This document shows positions 42,362-51,698 of a stretch of DNA of 64,000 nucleotides, in pieces. The notes under the pieces are model-generated. The model searched no databases and was not told the DNA's origin. It saw nothing but the letters and a program-made list of their open reading frames with translations. The position numbers and the translations under genes are program-made. Each line of letters starts with the position of its first letter. The first letter of the stretch is position 1. The DNA lies in NCBI RefSeq assembly GCF_029892155.1, contig NZ_JARZAG010000016.1, positions 62,001 through 126,000 of the forward strand. The letters run 5' to 3'. Source of the stretch: Kitasatospora sp. GAS204B (GTDB taxonomy: Bacteria > Actinomycetota > Actinomycetes > Streptomycetales > Streptomycetaceae).

Positions 42362-44314
42362 TCACCCCCCGTCCGTTCCGTCCGTCCTCGGCAGCCGCAG
42401 GGTGAAGACCGCGCCGTGGCCGGGTCGGCTGGTCGCGGTCACCGTTCCGCCGTGGGCGTGGGCGAGTTGGCGGACGATGGCCAGGCCCAGGCCGCTGCCG
42501 CCGGTCTGGCGGCTGCGGGACTTCTCGGCGCGCCAGAACCGGTCGAAGACATGGGGGAGCTCGTCGGGGCCGATACCCGTGCCGGTGTCCGTCACCTCGA
42601 TGATGAGTTCGTCGCCCGCCGGGTAGGCTCCGACCGTGACGTTTCCGCCGCGCGGGGTGTGTCGCACGGCGTTGTCCACCAGGTTTCCGACGGCCTGGCG
42701 CAGCCGCACCGGGTCGGCCACCAACTCGGCGTCCCCGTCTGTGGACAGCACGTTCAGGAGCACGCCGGCGGCCTCGGCGCGGGCCCGGTGGGCCTCGGCG
42801 ACCTGGTCGAGGAGGTCGGCGATCCGGATCGGCTCGCGGTGCAGGCGGAAGCTGTCCGCGTCGGCCGCCGCCAGGTCCCGCAGGTCGTCGATGATGTGTT
42901 GCAGCAGGAGCGCCTCCTCCAGCAGCGATGCCATCAACGACCGGTCGGGGGTGGCCACACCGTCCTGGGTGGCCTCCAACCATCCTCGGATGTTGCTGAG
43001 CGGCGTGCGCAGTTCGTGCGCGACATCGCTGACCATCGCTTTTCGCTGCTCCTCGATCCGCTCGCGGCGTTCGGAGAGGTCGTTGAACGCGGCGGCCAGG
43101 TAGCCGATCTCGTCGTTGCCGGTCACCGGGACGCGGGCGTGTGGTTCGGTGGGGTGCTGGGCGGCGTCGGTCAGCGCGCGCAGCGGCCGGACCAGCCGGG
43201 TGGCCAGGAGGACTGAGAGCGCCACGGTGAGGGCCAGGACCAGGCCGGTGACGCCGGCGATGCGCAGGATTCCGGCTCGGGTCAGGTGGAAGGCCGTGGT
43301 GGTGGTTCCGTTGCGGTCGCTGATGAACAGCAGTGCGGCGGGGGCGACATAGGGCGCGAGTTGCTGGCGGCGGCTGGCGTCGACACAGGTCGCCACGGCC
43401 TGATCGGCGCTGTCGGCACTCGGGTTCGGCAACGGGGTGGGCGTGGTCGTAGGGGCGACGGTGGGGCCGGGCGGGGTGGCGGAACCGGTGGAGGACCATC
43501 CGGGGTTCTGCACCTGGGGTTTCGGTACTACCCCGCCGGGGCCGATTCCGAGCTTGACCGGCCCCAGCCCCTGGGGCGACAGGCAGGCGTCGACCAGCTC
43601 GCTGAGCCTGCTCAGAGCCGCCTGCTCGGTCGGGGTGGGAGCGGACAGTTGGGGAAGGGCACAGGCGGTGGCGGTGCTGTCGTCGGGGGCGAGCCCGGCG
43701 ACGGTCACGTTCGGTCGGCCGCTGGGGTCGGTGCCGGTCTCGGCGGCGAATCCGCGCGTGCGCAGGCAGTCGGCGGTCCGGCCGGCCTGCGAGCGCAGGT
43801 GGGCGAGTTCATCGGCGGAGAGGGCGAACGGCCCGACGGCGCGCGGATCGATCCGGGTGGCGCCGCCGCCCGGTGCCAGCGTCTGGTCCACGTCGAGCGG
43901 GTCGATCACCGCCGACACGTTGGACGGGACCGCCGACACGTTGGACGGGACCGGCGACACGTTGGACGGGACCGGCGACGCGTGCGGGGCGGCGGCGCCA
44001 CCCGAATCGACTGGCGTGCCGATGGGTTGGCGGCTCTGGGTGGTCAGGGCGATATGACGACCCGTCCTCTTCGTCAGGTCCGCCAGCACGGGGCCGACGC
44101 CGTCCCAGTCATGGTGGGTCGCCGCGTAGCCGAGCAGGGTCTCGTAGCTGCCGGCGTCGTCGGAGAGGGTCTGGACCCGTTCCTGCTGGATCTCCTGCGA
44201 AGTGGTGTTCACCGCCAGCCAGGCGGTGGCTGCGACCGAGCACACCGCGACCAGGATCGAGGCGGCCAGCAGCCGGACCAGCAGGCTCTTGCGCAGCGGG
44301 ACCCTACGGCGCAT
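42362..44314 (-). CDS. two-component sensor histidine kinase
   Basis: 650 residues. TM1 at about 13-33, an extracytoplasmic region of about 300 residues, TM2 at about 345-370 (AGVTGLVLALTVALSVLLATR), HAMP, H-box VSDVAHELRTPLSN (phosphorylated His), then HATPase motifs DTGTGIGPDELPHVF and GSGLGLAIVRQLAHAHGG. The sensor carries three near-identical seven-residue units with the consensus S-P/A-VPSNV (a 21-bp tandem repeat at 43911-43973). Overlaps the response-regulator gene by 11 bases. It is divergent from the lipoprotein/ABC gene set, which it may control. Confidence 0.95.
   Translation of the reverse strand: MRRRVPLRKSLLVRLLAASILVAVCSVAATAWLAVNTTSQEIQQERVQTLSDDAGSYETLLGYAATHHDWDGVGPVLADLTKRTGRHIALTTQSRQPIGTPVDSGGAAAPHASPVPSNVSPVPSNVSAVPSNVSAVIDPLDVDQTLAPGGGATRIDPRAVGPFALSADELAHLRSQAGRTADCLRTRGFAAETGTDPSGRPNVTVAGLAPDDSTATACALPQLSAPTPTEQAALSRLSELVDACLSPQGLGPVKLGIGPGGVVPKPQVQNPGWSSTGSATPPGPTVAPTTTPTPLPNPSADSADQAVATCVDASRRQQLAPYVAPAALLFISDRNGTTTTAFHLTRAGILRIAGVTGLVLALTVALSVLLATRLVRPLRALTDAAQHPTEPHARVPVTGNDEIGYLAAAFNDLSERRERIEEQRKAMVSDVAHELRTPLSNIRGWLEATQDGVATPDRSLMASLLEEALLLQHIIDDLRDLAAADADSFRLHREPIRIADLLDQVAEAHRARAEAAGVLLNVLSTDGDAELVADPVRLRQAVGNLVDNAVRHTPRGGNVTVGAYPAGDELIIEVTDTGTGIGPDELPHVFDRFWRAEKSRSRQTGGSGLGLAIVRQLAHAHGGTVTATSRPGHGAVFTLRLPRTDGTDGG
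43911..43973. repeat. 21-bp tandem repeat, 3 copies, in sensor domain
   Basis: Unit GCCGACACGTTGGACGGGAC (C at the end) repeated three times with one base change, plus a partial fourth. In frame; copy number could vary between strains and change the length of the sensor linker. Confidence 0.9.
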
Positions 44315-45032
44315 GGTGGCGTCCGCCCGTGCCGTCGGTGAGCTTGTAGCCGACTCCGAAGACGGTCAGCAGGCGCACCGGGTGCCGGGGGTCGGGTTCG
44401 ATCTTCCGGCGCAGGTTCATGATGTGTACGTCGATGGTGCGCTCGGATATGTAGGGGCCGAACCCGCCGGGGCCGCCCAGTAGTTGGGCCCGGCTGAAGA
44501 CCTGCTCGGGGTGTGCGGCCAGGGTGCGGAGCAACTCGAACTCCCCTGGCGTGCACGGCACCGGGGTGCCGGCGACGCGGACCTCGTGGCGGTCGGGGTC
44601 CACCGTGAGATCGCCGACCCGCAGCACCGGGTCGGCCGGGCCGCCGCGCTGTGCCCGCTGCGAGCGCCGGAGCAGGACGCGCACCCGGGCCATGAGTTCA
44701 CGGGGGCTGAATGGTTTGGTCATGTAGTCGTCGGCGCCCAGGTCGAGTCCGAGCAGCAGGTCGTCCTCGGCGGACCGGGCGGTCAGCACCATGATCGGGA
44801 GTTCGGACTCGCGGCGCAGGATGCGGCACACGTCGAGGCCGTCCACCCGGGGCATCATCACATCGACGATCAGCAGGTCCGGCTCACGCCGCCGGACCTC
44901 GTCGATCGCCGCGCGTCCGTCGTGGACGACGGCGGCGCAGTGGCCCTCCTGCTCCAGATAGCGACGGATAAGCTCGGCCTGCTTCGGGTCGTCCTCGGCC
45001 ACCAGGACATATGCGCTCACGCTTTCGATCAT
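44304..45032 (-). CDS. OmpR-family response regulator
   Basis: 242 residues. Receiver domain with VAEDDPKQAELI, LLIVDVMMPRVDG (phosphorylated Asp) and MVLTARSAEDD, plus KPFSPREL. The C-terminal winged helix has GEFELLRTLAAHPEQVFSRAQLL and SERTIDVHIMNLRRKIE. Its 3' end overlaps the histidine kinase start. The start is ATG 45032 or a GTG four codons later. It likely binds the 101-base divergent region next to the lipoprotein gene. Confidence 0.95.
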   Translation of the reverse strand: MIESVSAYVLVAEDDPKQAELIRRYLEQEGHCAAVVHDGRAAIDEVRRREPDLLIVDVMMPRVDGLDVCRILRRESELPIMVLTARSAEDDLLLGLDLGADDYMTKPFSPRELMARVRVLLRRSQRAQRGGPADPVLRVGDLTVDPDRHEVRVAGTPVPCTPGEFELLRTLAAHPEQVFSRAQLLGGPGGFGPYISERTIDVHIMNLRRKIEPDPRHPVRLLTVFGVGYKLTDGTGGRHHAP

Positions 45033-45133
45033 AGGTGGACCGTTCTGGCATGACTTTCCATCAGGTCGTCACGTCATCGGAATCGAAAGACATCCTGACA
45101 AGTTCTTAAAATCCATTGGCGATCATCGCAGCC

Positions 45134-45862
45134 ATGCCGAAGTCAACTGATGATCGTTCGCAGCGTCCGGACCGCCGGATGCCCCGGGCCGCGGTGCTTT
45201 CCGCCGTGCTGCTGGTCCCGCTGGCCGCGCTGACGGCGTGCGGTGCCGGTTCGGGCGCGCAGAGCAGCGCACGAGGCTCCACCGTGGCCTCGCTCCCGAG
45301 CGCTGCGGCTCCGGGTTCGTCCGCCGCGGGCGCGTCCCCCGCGACGGGCGCGGCCGCCGGTACTCCGGCCCCCGGGACGAGCGCGGCCTCCGGGACGGGC
45401 ACGGCCCCGAGCACCCCGGCGCCCGGGTCCACCGCCGACCGGCCGCAGGAGCGGCTGGACGACACGACCGCGCGTGATGCGCAACTGTGGGGCGCGTACA
45501 ACGACTGCCTGGGCGCCAACGGAGTCCCATTGTCGGGCGGGATCTCCATGCCCGGACAGCCCGTGGAGAAGCAAGTGGCCCCGGGCGTTTCCATCCCCGA
45601 GGCCGCTCGCACGGCCTGCCTGCCCAAGATGCCACTGCTGCCGCCGCAGACGGATCCGAAGCAGAACCCGAACTACGCCGCTGATTTCAGCGCCTGGGTC
45701 AACTGCATCAACGGCAAGGGCCTGAAGGTCAAGGCCTATGGCACCCCGGGCAGCGGGGACAGCGGGTGGAGCTTCGACGGGCAGCCCACGATGCCCCAGG
45801 CGCAGCAGGACCAGGTGATATCGACCTGCAAGATGGAGGCGTTCAGTGGCAGCGGGCACTGA
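45134..45862 (+). CDS. lipoprotein of the HlyD/MacB operon
   Basis: 242 residues. Hydrophobic segment AAVLSAVLLVPLAALTAC with a lipobox (LTAC), then a long low-complexity Ala/Ser/Gly/Pro/Thr linker, then a C-terminal domain with Cys residues (WVNCINGKGLKVKAYG, STCKMEAF) likely folded outside the membrane. The start is uncertain: ATG 45134 is given; ATG 45182 would give a shorter signal. Its stop overlaps the next gene by 17 bases. The first gene of an operon with an adaptor, an ATPase and a permease, so it may be an accessory of that transporter. Confidence 0.75.
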   Translation: MPKSTDDRSQRPDRRMPRAAVLSAVLLVPLAALTACGAGSGAQSSARGSTVASLPSAAAPGSSAAGASPATGAAAGTPAPGTSAASGTGTAPSTPAPGSTADRPQERLDDTTARDAQLWGAYNDCLGANGVPLSGGISMPGQPVEKQVAPGVSIPEAARTACLPKMPLLPPQTDPKQNPNYAADFSAWVNCINGKGLKVKAYGTPGSGDSGWSFDGQPTMPQAQQDQVISTCKMEAFSGSGH

Positions 45863-47270
45863 CGCCGCGAGGGCCGGCATCGACGGCGTCGGCGGCACTG
45901 ACGGCATCGAGGGCGTCGGCGACATCGCCGACGTTCCCGCCACCGAGCCACCCCGGCGCGGAAAGCGCAGGCGGCGGGTGGCCGTGATCGTCGCCCTTGC
46001 CGTGACAGTCGGCATCGGAGCAGCCGGCGCGGTGGTGTTGAGCGGCCGAGGCAAGCCGCACGCAGCCGCGAGCAGCGGCGTGCAGGTGCGGACGGTCGCT
46101 GTGGTCAAGACGGACCTGTCGAACAGTCAGACCATCAGCGGCACCTTGGGTTTCGGCACGCCGCAGACCTTGACGGGGGCCAAGCAGGGCATCATCACCG
46201 CGCTCCCCGCCGCAGGAACCACCGTGACCAGGGGGCAGGAGCTCTACCGGGTGAACGACCAGCCGGTGCCGCTCTTCTACGGCGGAACCCCGCTGTTCCG
46301 GTCCCTCGACAAGCCAGGCCTGGTGGGGCGGGACGTCCAGGTGGTCGCAAGCAACCTGCAGGCCCTCGGCTACGACGTCGGTCCGCAGCCGAAGGCCGGA
46401 TCCGTGATCACCCAGCCCGCAGCCGACCAGCCGTCCGGCAGCGGTACGGCTACGCCGAGCAACGGGGGAGGAGCAGTGGCTCCGGCCGCCGGGAGCAGCA
46501 CGCCACCCTCCGGCGGGGCGGGCGCGGCTGCGCCCGCGGGCGGCACGAGTGCGCCCAGCGGCGGGCCGGCCGCGGGCTCGACCGCCGGTGGCAGCACACC
46601 GGCGGCGCCGACCAGGATCACGGTGGAATCGGGCGACGGGGTTGTCACCACTTCCCTGATCGCCGCGGTCAAGCGTTGGCAGGCGGCCGTCGGCCTGCAG
46701 CCGACGGGAAGCCTCGGTATCGGCGATGTGGTGGTTCTGCCGGGCGCGATCCGGATCGGCTCCCTGCAGACGCAGCTCGGCGAGCAGGGGACCCAGGCAC
46801 TGATGTCGGTCACGCCGACCGACAAGGTGGTGACCGTGCCGGTGGATCCGGCGAACATCGGTTCGATCAAGCAGGGCGACAAGGTCACCATCACCCTGCC
46901 CGACAACTCGACGACGCCGGGAACGGTCGGCGGCGTCGACACCGCCGTCAAAGGAAACACCTCCGGTACCGGCGCGGGTGCCTTGCCGGGTGGCCCGCCC
47001 ACGGTCAACGTGACCGTGGCCATCGACGACGCCTCGGCGGTGAAGAGCTTCGACTCGGCCACCATCCAGGTGGCCTTCGTGTCGGGGACCGCGACCGGAG
47101 TGCTGGCCGTTCCGGTCGGCGCGCTCCTCGCGCTCAGCGGCGGCGGCTACGCCGTGCAACTCCAGGGCGGCGGGCTGGTGGCGGTCCAGACCGGCATGTT
47201 CGCGAAGGGCATGGTGGCGATCACCGGCAACGGCATCGCGGCGGGCACCCAGGTGGTGACCACCGCATGA
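45846..47270 (+). CDS. HlyD-like adaptor with peptidoglycan-binding domain
   Basis: 474 residues. One transmembrane helix near residue 45-65 after a KRRRR stretch, then a long extracytoplasmic part: an N-terminal beta region, a peptidoglycan-binding-type helical segment (GRDVQVVASNLQALGYDVG and AVKRWQAAVGLQPTGSLG) with an inserted Ala/Gly/Ser-rich loop, and the HlyD-like barrel (VDPANIGSIKQGDKVTITLP). It would link the MacB-type transporter to the cell wall. GTG at 45846; the stop overlaps the ATPase start (ATGA). Confidence 0.87.
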   Translation: MAAGTDAARAGIDGVGGTDGIEGVGDIADVPATEPPRRGKRRRRVAVIVALAVTVGIGAAGAVVLSGRGKPHAAASSGVQVRTVAVVKTDLSNSQTISGTLGFGTPQTLTGAKQGIITALPAAGTTVTRGQELYRVNDQPVPLFYGGTPLFRSLDKPGLVGRDVQVVASNLQALGYDVGPQPKAGSVITQPAADQPSGSGTATPSNGGGAVAPAAGSSTPPSGGAGAAAPAGGTSAPSGGPAAGSTAGGSTPAAPTRITVESGDGVVTTSLIAAVKRWQAAVGLQPTGSLGIGDVVVLPGAIRIGSLQTQLGEQGTQALMSVTPTDKVVTVPVDPANIGSIKQGDKVTITLPDNSTTPGTVGGVDTAVKGNTSGTGAGALPGGPPTVNVTVAIDDASAVKSFDSATIQVAFVSGTATGVLAVPVGALLALSGGGYAVQLQGGGLVAVQTGMFAKGMVAITGNGIAAGTQVVTTA

Positions 47271-47953
47271 CTCCGGTGCTTGTGGTGAGCGGGGCCGGGA
47301 TGGCGTATCCGGGCGGGGTCAAGGCCCTGGACGACGTCTCGCTGACCATCGACGAGGGCGAACTGCTGGCCATCCTCGGACCGTCCGGTTCGGGGAAGTC
47401 CACCCTGCTCAACATCATGGGCACCTTGGACCGGCCGACCAGCGGCACGGTGGAGATAGGCGGCCACGACATCGCACAACTCTCCGACCGCCGACTGTCC
47501 GCGCTGCGCGGACGCTGGCTGGGCTTCGTGTTCCAGCAGTTCCACCTCACGGACGGACTCAGCGCCGTGGAGAACGTCGCCACCGGGCTGCTCTACGCCG
47601 GAGTGCCACGCCGCCGACGGGGCCCGCTGGCGCTGGAAGCGCTGGGCCGGGTCGGTCTGGCACACCGCGTCGGGCACCAGCCGCACCAGCTCTCCGGCGG
47701 CGAGCGGCAGCGGGTGGCGATCGCCCGGGCGCTGGTCAACGAGCCTGCCCTGGTGCTCGCGGACGAGCCTACCGGCGCCCTGGACACGGCCAACGGCAGA
47801 GCGGTCCTGGCGCTGCTGACCAAGCTGAACGACGAGGGAACCACCATCGCGATCATCACCCACGACCGAGGCATAGCAGAACTGATGCCACGTCAGATAG
47901 AAATCCTGGACGGGCATCTGGTGTCCGACAGCCGTACCGGGGTCAGCGCATGA
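47267..47953 (+). CDS. ABC transporter ATP-binding protein (MacB/FtsE type)
   Basis: 228 residues. Walker A GPSGSGKSTL, Q-loop FVFQQFHL, signature LSGGERQRVAIARAL, Walker B LVLADEPTGALD and H-loop ITHD. Powers the permease encoded next. Both junctions are ATGA overlaps (47267-47270 and 47950-47953). Typical of lipoprotein/peptide exporters linked to VanRS-like two-component systems. Confidence 0.95.
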   Translation: MTPVLVVSGAGMAYPGGVKALDDVSLTIDEGELLAILGPSGSGKSTLLNIMGTLDRPTSGTVEIGGHDIAQLSDRRLSALRGRWLGFVFQQFHLTDGLSAVENVATGLLYAGVPRRRRGPLALEALGRVGLAHRVGHQPHQLSGGERQRVAIARALVNEPALVLADEPTGALDTANGRAVLALLTKLNDEGTTIAIITHDRGIAELMPRQIEILDGHLVSDSRTGVSA

Positions 47954-49227
47954 GCAACGGCAGCACGCACAGGGGCGGCCCGCACGGCGATGGCCCGCAC
48001 GGCGCCGGCACGCACAGGTCCGTCGCGAACCGGACCAAGCCGGTGCGGTTGGCCCCGGCCGATGTTCTCAGCCTCGGACTGCTGGGCATCCGCACTCGGA
48101 AGGCGCGCGCGGCCCTGTCGGCCCTGGGCATCTCCATCGGTATCGCCACGATGATCATCGTCATGGGAATTCCGGCGTCCAGCCAGCAGGCCCTGCTGGT
48201 ACGGCTGTCGGCGCTGGGCACCAACATGCTGCAGGCCGCGGCCAACCCCGGCCAGAATCCGCCGGTGGTCTTCCCGCCCGAATCGCCGGACATGGTCGCC
48301 CGGATCGGCCCGGTGACCGTCGCCAGTGCGGTCGCCAACACCAACACCGTCGTCGCACGCACCGACAAGGTCGACCCCGACGACGACACCGGCCTCGCCG
48401 TCCTGGCCGCCAAACTGAACCTGCTGCAGGCGGTCAACGGCAGAGTCCAGTCGGGCCGCTTCCTCGACGCGGCCACCGAGGGCTTCCCCACCACGGTGCT
48501 GGGCTCCGCGGCCGCGACCCGACTCGGCATCACCACGCTGCCACCCGGTGGGCCCGGCCCACAGGTCTACATCGACAGCCACTGGTTCACCGTCATCGGC
48601 ATCCTCGCCCCGGTGCCACTGGCGCCGGACATCGACCATTCGGTACTGGTCGGCTGGGACGCCGCGAAGACCCAGCTGCGTTTCAACGGCGACCCCACCG
48701 TGATCTACGTCCAGTCCCAGGAGTCACAGATCGAAGCGGTGCGCGCGGTGATGCCCGCCACCATCGATCCGCAGGAGCCGGGCCTGGTGCAGATCAGCCG
48801 GCCCTCCGACGCGCTGGCCGCGAAACGGGATACCCAGACCGCCTTCTCCGCCCTGTTCCTCGGCCTCGCGGGCGTGGCCCTGCTGGTCGGGGGTATCGGC
48901 GTGGCCAACACCATGGTCATCTCGGTGCTGGAGCGGCGCAAGGAGATCGGACTGCGCCGGGCACTGGGAGCCAACCGAGGGCAGATCCGTGGCCAGTTCC
49001 TCGCCGAGTCGGTGGCGCTGTCCGGGCTCGGCGGTATCGCCGGCACTGTCATCGGCGCCCTCGTGACCTTCGGCTACGCCACTTCACAGGGCTGGCCGCT
49101 GGTCATCCCGCTCCAAGTGCTGCTCGGCGGCATCGGCGGGGCGGTCGTGGTCGGCATCGTGGCGGGCGTCTACCCGTCGATCCGCGCCGCACGACTCACC
49201 CCTACCGAGGCCCTGGCTTCGACCTGA
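47950..49227 (+). CDS. ABC transporter permease (MacB/FtsX type)
   Basis: 425 residues. TM1 near residue 55-75, a large extracytoplasmic MacB-type domain (about 75-290), then three C-terminal TM helices with GGIGVANTMVISVLERRKEIGLRRALGA, the FtsX-domain signature. It ends with an overlap of 58 bases with the convergent MFS gene. The substrate is unknown. Confidence 0.92.
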   Translation: MSNGSTHRGGPHGDGPHGAGTHRSVANRTKPVRLAPADVLSLGLLGIRTRKARAALSALGISIGIATMIIVMGIPASSQQALLVRLSALGTNMLQAAANPGQNPPVVFPPESPDMVARIGPVTVASAVANTNTVVARTDKVDPDDDTGLAVLAAKLNLLQAVNGRVQSGRFLDAATEGFPTTVLGSAAATRLGITTLPPGGPGPQVYIDSHWFTVIGILAPVPLAPDIDHSVLVGWDAAKTQLRFNGDPTVIYVQSQESQIEAVRAVMPATIDPQEPGLVQISRPSDALAAKRDTQTAFSALFLGLAGVALLVGGIGVANTMVISVLERRKEIGLRRALGANRGQIRGQFLAESVALSGLGGIAGTVIGALVTFGYATSQGWPLVIPLQVLLGGIGGAVVVGIVAGVYPSIRAARLTPTEALAST

Positions 49228-50765
49228 ACCCCCGAACCGCCCCTGCTGCTCGGCGCGGTCGTGGGATCGGTCGTGGGATCGGTCGTGGGATCGGTCGTGG
49301 AATCGGGCGTGACATCGGGCGTGGCATCGGTCGGGAAGTGTGCGGCGACCCGGGCGGCGGTGGTGGTGGCGTGGCGGGTGGTGGTGGCCAGGCCGATCGC
49401 CGTGATCAGCAGGCCGCTGGTGGCCAGGATCCACCAGGCCGGGTGGCTGGCGGCGGCGAGTTCGGAGTGCCCGGGAGTTCGGGTGCGTGTGGTGACGATG
49501 GAGCCCAGGACGGCGACGCCGAGGTTGTTGCCGACCTGGCGGCCGGTGGTGGTGATCGCGGCGGACACGCCGGCCTGGGCGCGGGGCATGCCGGCCACGG
49601 CGGTGCTGGTGATCGGGGCGTTGACGAGGCCGAATCCGATGCCCAGCAGGACGTAGGCGGTGAGCAGGACCGTCCATGGCGTGGTCGCGGTGAGGGTGGT
49701 CAGCGTCAGTGCGGCCGCGGCGATCAGCAGGCCGGCGGCGACCAGGGGCGGGCGTGGGCCGCGGGCGGCGGTCAGGCGGCCGGACAGGGGTGAGGCGATC
49801 GCGGTGCCGGCGGCCAGGGGGACCGTCAGCAGGCCGGCGTGCAGGGCGCTGTAGCCGCGCACGTCCTGCAGGTACAGGGTGTTGAGGAACAGGAAGCCGG
49901 ACAGGACGAGGAACGCCGTGACGGCGGCGACGAAGGAGCCGGTGAACGGGAGCGAGCGGAAGAACACCGGGTCGATCAGCGGTTGTTCGCGGCGTCGTTC
50001 GTAACCGGGCAGGGCCGCGGTCGCGGCCGCGGCCAGGGTGAACAGGGCGATGATGGGGGTGCTGCCGTAGCCCTGGCGGGAGCCCTCGATGATCGCGAAG
50101 ATCAGCGAGGTGAGGATGGTGACGACGAGCACCTGACCGACCGGGTCGGGGCGTCGTGGCGTCGCGGCTCTGGATTCGGGGACGAACACCGCGGCGAGTA
50201 CCAGGGCGGCCAGGCCGACCGGGAGGTTGATCCAGAAGATCGAGCGCCAGCCGGCCGAGGCGACCAGCAGGCCGCCGACCACCGGGCCGGCGGCCAGGGA
50301 GAGGCCGACCGTGGTGCCCCAGAGCCCGATCGCGCGGGCGCGCTCGCGGGGATCGGGGAAGGCGTGGGTGATGATCGACAGGGCGACCGGGTTGAGCATG
50401 CTGGCGCCCAGGCCCTGGGCAATGCGGAAGGCGATCAGCCAACCCAGACTCGGGGCCAGGGAGCAGGCCAGTGAGCCGGCGGTGAACAGGGCCAGCCCGG
50501 CCTGGAACACCCGGCGCCGCCCGATCCGGTCGGCGGTGGATCCGGCCAGCAACATGAAGGCGGCGACCGCCAGGGTGTAGCCGTCGACGGTCCACTGAAG
50601 GCCGCTGACCGGGGCGTGCAGATCGCGGCCGACGGCGGGCAGGGCCACGTTGACGGCGGTGGTGTCCAAGGCGGTGATCAGCAGGCTCAGGCAGCACACC
50701 GCCAGCACGAGCCCTGCCCGCCGACGGCCGCCGTCCGTCGGGGTCTTGTGCGTCGTCATGTCCAT
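49170..50765 (-). CDS. MFS drug-efflux transporter (DHA2, 14-TM type)
   Basis: 531 residues. About 14 hydrophobic segments and TALDTTAVNVALPAVGRDL, the DHA2 start motif; LYLQDVRGYSALHAGLLTVP in the middle. The C-terminal 60 residues are hydrophilic and contain a run of TTDP-type repeats encoded by a 12-bp tandem repeat at 49258-49329. The 3' end overlaps the convergent permease gene by 58 bases, unusual and perhaps a consequence of repeat growth. The downstream-facing neighbours (hydrolase, cupin) may form an operon with it; the substrate is unknown. Confidence 0.93.
   Translation of the reverse strand: MDMTTHKTPTDGGRRRAGLVLAVCCLSLLITALDTTAVNVALPAVGRDLHAPVSGLQWTVDGYTLAVAAFMLLAGSTADRIGRRRVFQAGLALFTAGSLACSLAPSLGWLIAFRIAQGLGASMLNPVALSIITHAFPDPRERARAIGLWGTTVGLSLAAGPVVGGLLVASAGWRSIFWINLPVGLAALVLAAVFVPESRAATPRRPDPVGQVLVVTILTSLIFAIIEGSRQGYGSTPIIALFTLAAAATAALPGYERRREQPLIDPVFFRSLPFTGSFVAAVTAFLVLSGFLFLNTLYLQDVRGYSALHAGLLTVPLAAGTAIASPLSGRLTAARGPRPPLVAAGLLIAAAALTLTTLTATTPWTVLLTAYVLLGIGFGLVNAPITSTAVAGMPRAQAGVSAAITTTGRQVGNNLGVAVLGSIVTTRTRTPGHSELAAASHPAWWILATSGLLITAIGLATTTRHATTTAARVAAHFPTDATPDVTPDSTTDPTTDPTTDPTTAPSSRGGSGVQVEARASVGVSRAARIDG
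49258..49329. repeat. 12-bp tandem repeat, 6 copies, in MFS C-terminus
   Basis: Unit GTCGTGGGATCG, three perfect and three degenerate copies. Encodes the TTDP/TPDV-like tail. It keeps frame at any copy number; likely hypervariable. Confidence 0.9.
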
Positions 50766-50832
50766 CCTCCTGGATCGCGGGTGCAGCGGGTGCAGCAGGG
50801 GCAGCAGGGCCGAGGGATGCCGGACTACAGCT

Positions 50833-51618
50833 CTACGCGGACGCCGGGCGCTCCCAGATCGCCCGGATGACCTGGTCGGGGGTCTCCTGCTGCGGGGCGT
50901 GGCCGGTCTCGGGGAGCAGCTGGAAGCGGGCCATGGGGATCGCGGCGGCGTAGGCGCGCCCGTAGGCGACGTCCACGATCCCGTCGCTCTCCCCCCACAG
51001 CACCAGGGTCGGGATCTCCAGCGACCCGAGACGCTCGCGAAGGGTGGGATCGGCCATGGCGGCCCCCGCGTAGACGGCGATCGCGGCCCGGTTACCCGCG
51101 GCGATCGCCTGTGCCGCGGGGGGCAGGGCCGTGGGGTCGATGCGGAAGGGCTCGGGGTTGTGGAAGGTGAGCTGGAAGACCTGATCCATGCTCAGGGAGA
51201 AGAAGTCGGCGACCGGGTGGCCGGGGACCTCGATCCCGACCGCGTCGATCAGGACGATGCCGCTCACCCGCGGCGACTTCAACAAGGCGATCTCGGCGGC
51301 GATCCAGCCGCCGATCGAATTGCCGATGACGGTGACGTCGCTCAGCGCCAACTCGTCGAGCAGCGCCTGGTAGAGCGGGGCCAGGCCGGCGACGGAGTCC
51401 AGCTTCTCGGGGCGCGCGGTGCCGCCGAACCCGGGGTGGGCCGGGACGAGCACGCGCACCTGGTGCGCGGCGGCGAACTTCTCGGCGAAGCCGGTGACCG
51501 ACGCCGGTCCGGCCCCGCCGTGCAGCAGCAGGAACGGCTGTCCGGATCCGTACTCGGCGATCGGCACCTCGACCGGGCCCGTTCCGGGCAGGTTCACGCG
51601 ATGGGTGACGGTGATCAT
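50833..51618 (-). CDS. alpha/beta hydrolase
   Basis: 261 residues. HGGAGPASVTGFAEKF (oxyanion region), nucleophile elbow GNSIGGWIA (Ser about residue 95), acid GESDGIVDV and C-terminal His in ETGHAPQQETPDQV. A complete catalytic triad is visible. The substrate is unknown; homologues include esterases and C-C hydrolases. The ATG at 51618 has AAGGAGACAG upstream. It lies between the MFS gene and a cupin gene on the same strand. Confidence 0.9.
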   Translation of the reverse strand: MITVTHRVNLPGTGPVEVPIAEYGSGQPFLLLHGGAGPASVTGFAEKFAAAHQVRVLVPAHPGFGGTARPEKLDSVAGLAPLYQALLDELALSDVTVIGNSIGGWIAAEIALLKSPRVSGIVLIDAVGIEVPGHPVADFFSLSMDQVFQLTFHNPEPFRIDPTALPPAAQAIAAGNRAAIAVYAGAAMADPTLRERLGSLEIPTLVLWGESDGIVDVAYGRAYAAAIPMARFQLLPETGHAPQQETPDQVIRAIWERPASA

Positions 51619-51698
51619 GTCTGTCTCCTTGTTCGTTCTGTTCGTTGCTGATGCCGGGCGCCGAACGGTCGGCCCCGGGGTGAGCCGGTGGCACCCAA

